From the NCBI GenBank assembly GCA_045615345.1, contig JAZLER010000033.1, positions 1 through 64,000 on the forward strand: a stretch of 64,000 bases of DNA, in the 5' to 3' direction. How positions within the stretch are numbered: the first letter of the stretch is position 1; each line of letters opens with the position of its first letter. This document shows, one piece after another, positions 58,724 through 64,000 of the stretch. Position numbers and translations under genes: made by a program. The notes below the pieces were generated by a model. It did not search any database. It saw only the letters and a program-made list of their open reading frames with translations, and was not told the origin of the DNA. Source of the stretch: Fumia sp045615345. Its GTDB lineage: Bacteria > Bacillota > Clostridia > Oscillospirales > Ruminococcaceae.

Positions 58724-59719
58724 TTACTCCTCCACATTAATCATTACTTTGTTGTAAAACTCTTTTCTTTCGTTCATAAGATTTAACGCATCATTCACAT
58801 GGCTTAACGGAATTTTATGGGTGATAAGAGGCTTCACATCAAGTTTTCCCTCGGACAATGCTTTGATACTTTCTTTCCAGTCGTTGTCGCGCTCAGCATA
58901 AGAAGAGTTCCAGGTACCGAGCACTGTAAGCTCTTTTCTTAAAATATACCAGTATGTATTCTGGGAGAAGGTAACATCCCCGGCAGGGTTCCCCATAAGC
59001 ACCACTTTGCCGAAAGGTTTAACGGCTTTGAGGCATTTTTCTATCGCCGCACTGTGGCCTGTACCCTCGATTACACAGTCAATTTCTGCATCATCTGTGT
59101 ATTCTTTAAACCCGAAACTTTTTGCAACTTCGAGCTTTCTCTCATCAATATCAAAATAATAAACATCATTGGCACCCTGTGCTTTTGCCCACTGTCCCGC
59201 AATAATACCGATAGGTCCTGCACCCGAGATAAGCAGATTTTCGCCCTTTTTGATATCAAGCTTCATAACAGCGTGTCTGCCGACAGAAATCGGTTCACAC
59301 ATTGCACCCTCTTCAAAGCTTATGTTATCGGGAAGTAAAACTAAGTTCCATCTCTTGATAGCAATATATCTCATCATACCACCGTCACGGCGTGAACCAT
59401 AGTAATCATAGCTTACGCAGCCTGCATAGTTTTCGTTTTTACAGGGTTCACATTCAAAACAGGGCAATATAGGGAAAATTGCCACTCTTTTATTCGTGAA
59501 TTCACCCGTTTTGTCCTCAATAACTTCGCCCGAAAACTCGTGACCGATAACTGTCGGGAAATGGTAGGTGCCCTTTGCAAAAACCCTCGGCACATCACTT
59601 CCGCAAACCCCACAAGCCTTTACCTTTACAAGCACTTCGTCATCAAGACACTCAGGCATTTTACATTCTTCAAAACGCAAATCGTTTACAGCGTGTAAAT
59701 TGGCGCAAAAATTTTTCAT
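58724..59719 (-). CDS. Zinc-dependent sugar-alcohol dehydrogenase (GatD-like)
   Basis: 331 residues from ATG 59719 (AAAGGGAAG upstream; the frame is open to 59776). Catalytic zinc residues are in VKACGVCGSDVPRVF and IGHEFSGEVIE. The structural-zinc loop CFECEPCKNENYAGC and the NAD site SGAGPIGIIAGQWAKAQGA are typical of the medium-chain family. CGSDVPRVF resembles galactitol-1-phosphate 5-dehydrogenase. It likely oxidises a polyol or polyol phosphate whose product is handled by the epimerase. It is divergent from a DeoR repressor. Confidence 0.88.
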   Translation of the reverse strand: MKNFCANLHAVNDLRFEECKMPECLDDEVLVKVKACGVCGSDVPRVFAKGTYHFPTVIGHEFSGEVIEDKTGEFTNKRVAIFPILPCFECEPCKNENYAGCVSYDYYGSRRDGGMMRYIAIKRWNLVLLPDNISFEEGAMCEPISVGRHAVMKLDIKKGENLLISGAGPIGIIAGQWAKAQGANDVYYFDIDERKLEVAKSFGFKEYTDDAEIDCVIEGTGHSAAIEKCLKAVKPFGKVVLMGNPAGDVTFSQNTYWYILRKELTVLGTWNSSYAERDNDWKESIKALSEGKLDVKPLITHKIPLSHVNDALNLMNERKEFYNKVMINVEE

Positions 59720-59760
59720 TTTATTACTTCCCTTTTTATACATTTTATGATACAATAATA

Positions 59761-59850
59761 AAACAAACGAAAACAAATCGCAATATTTGGCGGTGTTTTT
59801 GACAAATAATCGCTTTTTGCAGCCGTTTTAGAAAACAAACGAACGCAAAT
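59761..59850. promoter_or_regulatory. Candidate DeoR operators, direct repeat
   Basis: AAACAAACGAAAACAAAT (59761-59778) and AAACAAACGAACGCAAAT (59833-59850) match at 16 of 18 positions and lie 72 bp apart in the divergent DeoR-dehydrogenase region. A-rich repeats with CGAA cores are common operators of DeoR-family sugar repressors. Both promoters would lie between or next to them. Confidence 0.6.
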
Positions 59851-59866
59851 GAAAGAGAGTGCTATT

Positions 59867-60565
59867 ATGTATAATTTGGAGCGTCAGGAAGAAATCGTAA
59901 AAATTTTAGAAAAAAACAGGAGTATGAGTGTCGCAAAGCTTTCCGAACTTCTTTTTGTGAGCCCTCCTACCATCCGCAGAGATTTAAGTATCTTGGAAAA
60001 TCAGGGCAAGGTTCAGCGCACCCATGGCGGTGTTGTATTAAGAAAAGCTTCGGACCTCGAAATCCCCCTCATTTTCAGGGAGGACCAGAATAACTCCGCC
60101 AAAAAGTCCATCGCCGAAAAAGCATCACAGTTTATAAGCGATGGCGATGTAATCTTTTTAGATGCTTCCTCAACTGCCGCATACCTTATTCCCTACCTCG
60201 AAAGGTTCAACGATATTATTGTGATTACAAACAGCCCTAAAACCTCAATGATGCTCGGTGAAAAGAAGATTAAAAACTACTGCACAGGAGGACTTCTTTT
60301 AATGCACTCGATAGCCTATGTCGGAAGTGAGGCTGAAAAATTTATCTCAAATATAAACGCCGATGTCTTCTTCTTTTCAAGCCGTGGCTACACCGAAAAC
60401 GGCACCATAACCGACTCCTCCGAGCGCGAAGTCGCAACAAAAAAAGCAATGCTCAAAAACTCCGCAAGAAGCTATTACCTTTGTGACAGCAGTAAAAAAG
60501 GACAGAAATTCGCCTTTAATGTCTGCCTCACAAAAGATGTCGATGCCATTATAACAGAAGATTAA
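59867..60565 (+). CDS. DeoR-family sugar-operon repressor
   Basis: 232 residues from ATG 59867 (AAAGAGAG upstream; the frame is open to 59849). The N-terminal winged helix (SVAKLSELLFVSPPTIRRDLSILENQGKVQRTHGGVVL) is the DeoR signature. The C-terminal DeoRC sugar-phosphate sensor includes DGDVIFLDASSTAAYLIPYL and YCTGGLLL. It probably represses the divergent dehydrogenase-epimerase operon until a sugar phosphate accumulates. Confidence 0.92.
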   Translation: MYNLERQEEIVKILEKNRSMSVAKLSELLFVSPPTIRRDLSILENQGKVQRTHGGVVLRKASDLEIPLIFREDQNNSAKKSIAEKASQFISDGDVIFLDASSTAAYLIPYLERFNDIIVITNSPKTSMMLGEKKIKNYCTGGLLLMHSIAYVGSEAEKFISNINADVFFFSSRGYTENGTITDSSEREVATKKAMLKNSARSYYLCDSSKKGQKFAFNVCLTKDVDAIITED

Positions 60566-60588
60566 TACTATCAAAGAGGAATTGTAGT

Positions 60589-61008
60589 ATGGATAGAAAC
60601 CAATTTAAACTTATACATAGTGAATTGATTCAACAGGTTCAATGTATAGAAAACAATTTAAAAATTATATATGCAGCAATGAAAAAGGGAAATTTTAAAA
60701 GCAATCTGAAGTCTGTTGCCAAAATGAACTTGGGCAAAATATCAAGAGAACTTGAAACGCTTGATAATAGTGATAATTTGCCCGATTTTTCTGAAGAAGA
60801 ATACAACACAATAGAAGAGATTCGGGAAATAAGGAATTATTGGTGCCACGAGTGTTACTTAGATTTTGTCTATATTGAAAATGATTATGAGCGGGAGCAA
60901 GCGTTTCAGAATGTTGCTGAAAAATTGCATTACGACGAATATAGGACATATGACTTGTTCAAGAAAACGGAAGATATGCGACTTGCTGCAATGAAAAAAT
61001 ACAGATAA
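60589..61008 (+). CDS. HEPN-like small protein
   Basis: 139 residues, mostly helical. The sequence RNYWCH (Arg82, Asn83, His87) is a canonical HEPN RNase motif, R-polar-x3-H, at the start of a helix followed by ECYLDF. HEPN proteins are often RNA-cutting toxins paired with a nucleotidyltransferase antitoxin. None is seen on either side. The gene follows the DeoR gene by 23 bases with its own AGAGGA site. It is A+T-rich compared with neighbours, consistent with acquisition. Toxicity is inferred only from the motif. Confidence 0.65.
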   Translation: MDRNQFKLIHSELIQQVQCIENNLKIIYAAMKKGNFKSNLKSVAKMNLGKISRELETLDNSDNLPDFSEEEYNTIEEIREIRNYWCHECYLDFVYIENDYEREQAFQNVAEKLHYDEYRTYDLFKKTEDMRLAAMKKYR

Positions 61009-61014
61009 AAGCAG

Positions 61015-61100
61015 AAAATACAAAACCCAATAAACAACCCCGTAAATCACACTCGCCACCATACCAAACACAAAGCCTGCTGTCAATACAGGACACAGTG
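61015..61100 (-). pseudogene. spoVAC 3'-end remnant, A
   Basis: Read on the minus strand it gives AGFVFGMVASVIYGVVYWVLYF, matching the C-terminus of the intact SpoVAC (VVASVIYGVIYWIMMLF). Bases 61027-61061 match 63055-63089 with three differences in 35. Upstream parts and the native stop are missing, so it is a broken fragment. Confidence 0.7.
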
Positions 61101-61130
61101 TATTTCGAAATTTTTTCGTTAGAAAACATA

Positions 61131-61159
61131 TTGACAAATTTTTATCAAAATTATATTAT
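61131..61159 (+). promoter_or_regulatory. Promoter of the GH39 gene
   Basis: TTGACA (61131-61136), 17-bp spacer and TATTAT (61154-61159), about 30 bases upstream of the start codon. Confidence 0.7.
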
Positions 61160-61191
61160 TATATCAAATACAATGATGGTGATGTTATTAT

Positions 61192-62502
61192 ATGAAAACT
61201 GTAAAATTTGATTTATCAGAAAAAGGCGGCAAATTTAAAATATTAAATGCGACAAATGGCGGTCCGTGGTGTAAAAGACATTCTGATGCTCAGTTCAGGA
61301 GTAATTTTACCGACTACAAAAATGCCCGTATTCCGTATTCGAGAAACCACGATTCTGCGATGAGTGATATTTACGGTGGGCCTTACAGTCACGATATAAC
61401 GAGTATTTTTCCTGACTTTGGTGCTGACCCTTATAACCCTGAGTCTTACGATTTTGCCTGTACGGATGAAGCGATTTTAGTTTGCCTTGAAACAGGAACA
61501 AGGACCTTTTTCAGACTTGGTCAGACTATCGAGCATCAGATTAAAAAGCATGGTACTTTGCCCCCTGAGGATTTTAACAAGTGGGCAGTTATCTGCGAAC
61601 ATATTATAAGACATTACACAGAAGGTTGGGCAGACGGATTCTGCCACGATATGCCGTACTGGGAAATCTGGAACGAGCCTGACCTTGACGATGAGGATTC
61701 CGACAATAAATTAACCTGGGGCGGTACAAAAGCACAGTTTTTTGATCTGTATGAAATTACTGCAAAGCATCTTAAAAAATGTTTTCCTTCCCTTAAAATC
61801 GGTGGTCCTGCACTTGCTTTCAGAGAAGACTGGGCTGAGGATTTCTTGGATGAGATGTCACGCCGTCAGGTACCCATAGACTTTTTCTCATGGCATATTT
61901 ACTGTAACGAGCCGGGCTGGATAGTGAAAAAGGCAGACCTTATCCGTGATATGCTCGACAAATACGGGTACAAAGATGCCGAAAGTATATTGAATGAATG
62001 GAATTACATAAAAAACTGGAAAGACAAGTTTGTCTATTCGGTAAAATCAATTATCGGTATCAAGGGTGCGGCGTTCACGATGGCTTGCATTTCAGAAGCG
62101 CAGAAATGCAGTATCGATATGATGATGTACTACGATACAAGACCCAGTGCTTTTAATGGCGTATTTGATTTTTACAGTTATGAGAAACTGAAAGGATATT
62201 ATCCGCTTTACTGGTATGGAATGTTTTACGATATGGAAAATGAAGTCCGTGCCGAAAACAGTATCGAAAATATCTATTCGCTGTGCGGTGTCGGTAAGGA
62301 TGAAAAAATCCTTGCTGTAATCACGCATTACACCGATGACGATGATGTGGCAGATAAAACTATTAAATTAGACTTTGGAAAAGCAGGCAACTACGAGATT
62401 TACCTGCTTGATGAAGAACATTCAGGCGAGTTGGTATCAACAACCGACAATTTAACTTTTACTATGAAAAATCAAACCTGTATTTTGATTAAAGAGATAT
62501 AA
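61192..62502 (+). CDS. GH39-like glycosidase (beta-xylosidase type)
   Basis: 436 residues. TIM barrel with acid/base Glu162 in YWEIWNEPDLDDED and nucleophile Glu268 in SILNEWNY, as in GH39. FFRLGQTIEHQ near 106 also fits. A short C-terminal beta domain follows. No signal peptide is seen, so it would act on imported xylo-oligosaccharides or related glycosides. It has its own promoter and terminator and lies between two spoVAC remnants, which suggests arrival as a unit. Confidence 0.87.
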   Translation: MKTVKFDLSEKGGKFKILNATNGGPWCKRHSDAQFRSNFTDYKNARIPYSRNHDSAMSDIYGGPYSHDITSIFPDFGADPYNPESYDFACTDEAILVCLETGTRTFFRLGQTIEHQIKKHGTLPPEDFNKWAVICEHIIRHYTEGWADGFCHDMPYWEIWNEPDLDDEDSDNKLTWGGTKAQFFDLYEITAKHLKKCFPSLKIGGPALAFREDWAEDFLDEMSRRQVPIDFFSWHIYCNEPGWIVKKADLIRDMLDKYGYKDAESILNEWNYIKNWKDKFVYSVKSIIGIKGAAFTMACISEAQKCSIDMMMYYDTRPSAFNGVFDFYSYEKLKGYYPLYWYGMFYDMENEVRAENSIENIYSLCGVGKDEKILAVITHYTDDDDVADKTIKLDFGKAGNYEIYLLDEEHSGELVSTTDNLTFTMKNQTCILIKEI

Positions 62503-62540
62503 AAAATGCACCGAGCGGAATTCCCCTCGGTGCATTTTTT
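62501..62540 (+). terminator. Terminator of the GH39 gene
   Basis: AAAAAATGCACCGAG / CTCGGTGCATTTTTT, a strong stem ending in a T-run, at the GH39 stop. Confidence 0.88.
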
Positions 62541-62551
62541 ATAAAACCCCA

Positions 62552-62615
62552 ATTATCCAATAGATTACCCCATACACAATAACAGACCCTGCAATAATGA
62601 ACATCTTAGTCCCCG
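62552..62615 (-). pseudogene. spoVAC 3'-end remnant, B
   Basis: The minus strand reads KMFIIAGSVIVYGVIYWIIGVL, matching KMFIIAGPVIVYGVVASVIYGVIYWI of intact SpoVAC but lacking eight codons. The 24-base loss lies between two CCATA repeats on the plus strand, consistent with slippage. Homology stops abruptly at about 62615. Confidence 0.75.
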
Positions 62616-62616
62616 T

Positions 62617-62964
62617 GCTACGGCTTTCGTCATTCCCACAGGACTTGCCAATGAAGAAGAAATCCTCCGTCTTGCAAAAAACCATGCGCTTGAGCATTAC
62701 TTACTGCCTGCAGGCAGTATCGTACCTGCCTGCCAATATATGCAGATTGATGACAAAACCGAACTTTTAAAAGAAAAGCCAATCTGCTTCGACAAAGGCG
62801 CTCACGTTTTTCCGAACACAGTTGATTCCACCATTCTCAGCATTATTATGGAGCCTGATTTCAGCCCTCAGAATTCCGACCAAAAGATAACTCTTCTCCG
62901 TATGGAGCTTATAAGCACAGACGAAAAAGGTCTTCTCCCCCTCTACCGCTACTGCCCAACCTGA
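62617..62964 (+). pseudogene. 5'-truncated gene fragment
   Basis: An open frame of 115 codons to TGA 62964 with no start at its 5' edge; it begins exactly where spoVAC remnant B ends. The peptide (FVIPTGLANEEEILRLAKNHALEHYLL, then KPICFDKGAHVFPNTVDSTILSIIM) looks like real coding sequence with even codon use, but I do not recognise the family. An internal ATG at 62740 exists without a ribosome binding site. It is probably the tail of a gene cut by a rearrangement. Confidence 0.6.
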
Positions 62965-62980
62965 AAGATGGTAAAATATA

Positions 62981-63013
62981 AAAAAGGCTTGACCCAATCG
63001 GTCAGGCCTTTTT
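62981..63013 (+). terminator. Terminator after the truncated gene
   Basis: AAAAAGGC-TTGACC pairs with GGTCA-GGCCTTTTT around a CAAT-type loop, 16 bases after the stop. Its survival supports the fragment being the 3' end of a former gene. Confidence 0.75.
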
Positions 63014-63039
63014 AGCGGGCGAACTGTGTTCGCCCGCTA
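63013..63039. repeat. Perfect palindrome over the spoVAC stop codon
   Basis: TAGCGGGCGAAC and its exact complement surround TGT, a 12-bp stem that includes the spoVAC stop. It lacks a U-tract on the minus strand, so it is a poor terminator. The GCGGGCGAAC core resembles REP-type units more than a terminator. Confidence 0.5.
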
Positions 63040-63480
63040 AAACAACATCATTATCCAATAAATAACCCCATAAATCACACTCGCTACCACTCCATACACA
63101 ATAACAGGGCCTGCGATGATGAACATCTTCGCCCCCGTTCCGAGCACAAAGCCTTCCGACTTAAACTCAAGTGCAGGTGAAACCACCGCATTTGCAAAAC
63201 CAGTTATCGGCACCAATGTCCCTGCCCCTGCGTGCTTTGCGATTTTATCGTAGACACCAAATCCCGTGAGCAACGCACTCAAAAACACCAATGTTATTGA
63301 TGCCAAAGACGATGCTTTCTCCGTTTCAAGCCCGAGATACCCGTACAAATTTATAAGCCCCTGCCCCAGAGTACAGATTAAACCACCAATCAAAAACGCC
63401 ATAGGAATGGTAAAATAGCTTTTTGTAGGCGGTGACACCTTTTTGACCATCTCGGAATACTCTTTTTTGGAAAGTTTCAT
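63037..63480 (-). CDS. spoVAC: Stage V sporulation protein AC
   Basis: 147 residues with four hydrophobic segments. TKSYFTIPMAFLIGGLICTLGQGL, AKHAGAGTLVPITGFANAVVSPALEFKSEG and GAKMFIIAGPVIVYG are the SpoVAC signature. In spores it is part of the channel that moves calcium-dipicolinate. Here it is isolated: spoVAD and spoVAE do not follow, since the downstream side holds a palindrome and a truncated unrelated gene. The expected operon partners may have been lost or displaced by the rearrangements seen at 61-63 kb. Confidence 0.93.
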   Translation of the reverse strand: MKLSKKEYSEMVKKVSPPTKSYFTIPMAFLIGGLICTLGQGLINLYGYLGLETEKASSLASITLVFLSALLTGFGVYDKIAKHAGAGTLVPITGFANAVVSPALEFKSEGFVLGTGAKMFIIAGPVIVYGVVASVIYGVIYWIMMLF

Positions 63481-63514
63481 AAATTCACCCCGAAAATTTT
63501 TTACAATTTTATTC

Positions 63515-63543
63515 TTGACTGAAAAATCTAAATTATATATAAT
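63515..63543 (+). promoter_or_regulatory. Promoter of the rubrerythrin gene
   Basis: TTGACT (63515-63520), 17-bp spacer and TATAAT (63538-63543), followed by a leader of about 55 bases. Confidence 0.8.
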
Positions 63544-63603
63544 GAATTTAAAGTAATTTTTTGGTAATATTACTGTTATATCATTTTTTATGGAGGTAAT
63601 TTT

Positions 63604-64000
63604 ATGGAACTCAAAGGATCAAGAACTGAAGCGAATTTAATGGCTGCTTTTGCCGGTGAATCCCAGGCAAGAAACAAGTACACTTATTACGCTTCCAAAG
63701 CTAAAAAGGAAGGTTACGTTCAGATTGCGGCGCTTTTTGAAGAAACTGCAAACAACGAAAAGGAACACGCTAAAATCTGGTTCAAACTTCTCCACGATGG
63801 TATGCCCGACACAGCTACAAACTTAAAAGACGCTGCTGCAGGCGAAAACTATGAATGGACAGATATGTACGCTACTTTTGCAAAAGAAGCAAAAGAAGAA
63901 GGCTTTGACCACATCGCTTACCTTTTTGAAGAAGTTGCAAAAATTGAAAAGGAACACGAAGAAAGATATCTTAAACTTCTTGCTAATGTTGAAGGCGGTC
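63604..64000 (+). CDS. Rubrerythrin (partial, runs off the window)
   Basis: ATG 63604 behind TGGAGGT. The 132 visible residues form the ferritin-like di-iron domain: NLMAAFAGESQARNKYTYYA, then EETANNEKEHAKIWF and FEEVAKIEKEHEERYLKLL, with the expected Glu and ExxH ligands. The C-terminal rubredoxin-like domain lies beyond the edge. Rubrerythrin reduces hydrogen peroxide in anaerobes using NADH-linked rubredoxin. A PerR box was looked for and not convincingly found. Confidence 0.95.
   Translation, partial: MELKGSRTEANLMAAFAGESQARNKYTYYASKAKKEGYVQIAALFEETANNEKEHAKIWFKLLHDGMPDTATNLKDAAAGENYEWTDMYATFAKEAKEEGFDHIAYLFEEVAKIEKEHEERYLKLLANVEGG

Noticed and set aside
60859..61137. 92-codon minus-strand frame across the HEPN gene end
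   Set aside because: Only its middle resembles SpoVAC and is better explained as remnant A; the rest is antisense to the HEPN gene.
63515..63603. PerR box upstream of rubrerythrin
   Set aside because: Only a partial A+T-rich match around the -10 region; no TTATAAT-n-ATTATAA palindrome is visible.

Overview
The window reads as chromosome of a spore-forming Clostridia-type Bacillota, probably an anaerobic plant- or gut-associated glycan degrader. This is inferred from SpoVAC, rubrerythrin, a T-box leader, GGAGG-type ribosome binding sites, sigma-A promoters with 17-bp spacers, and many cytoplasmic glycosidases. No rRNA, tRNA, phage or CRISPR array was seen.

Layout. 1-2.7 kb: a TipA-type MerR regulator, two tiny unknown genes, and rplM-rpsI. 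2.9-9.6 kb: tex, then a Gld-like ABC exporter operon (ATPase, permease, GldG-like, DUF4340). 9.7-14.9 kb: GH43 enzyme, S1-domain protein, M14 peptidase, and an FAD oxidoreductase divergent from an AraC regulator. 14.9-20.2 kb: cell-division block ftsE-ftsX-M23 hydrolase-S41 protease, and a PucR-like regulator. 20.4-23.7 kb: a TrpXYZ-like ABC importer behind a T-box. 23.7-30.7 kb: tag, VanY-like carboxypeptidase, GH78, GH3, and a G5/3D wall protein. 31-35 kb: azlCD, a deacetylase with a lipoprotein, and a sialidase-like protein.

35.1-48.4 kb is the most striking region: a twelve-gene, nearly gapless operon. It encodes a fucose-isomerase-like enzyme, a GlcD-type FAD oxidase, an Fe-S protein, a class II aldolase, a PfkB kinase, an IolB-like isomerase, two divergent NagB-like proteins, NagA, an FGGY kinase, a fused EtfB-EtfA flavoprotein and an AGE-family epimerase. 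It looks like a catabolic route for an amino sugar or unusual sugar or sugar acid that sends electrons through an ETF. It has no transporter, and its only evident regulator is a divergent AraC gene.

48.5-54.6 kb holds two more divergent AraC-enzyme modules. All four such intergenic regions in the window carry short direct repeats 21 bp apart, which is the spacing of AraC half-sites. 54.7-58 kb: PHP hydrolase, metallophosphoesterase, D-serine ammonia-lyase, and a REP-associated transposase whose own coding sequence contains two REP-like palindromes. 58-60.6 kb: an epimerase and a Zn-dehydrogenase divergent from a DeoR regulator, with a repeated candidate operator between them. 60.6-63.5 kb is a patchwork: an orphan HEPN protein, GH39, a truncated gene, and two spoVAC 3'-end remnants beside intact spoVAC. 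A rubrerythrin gene runs off the right edge.
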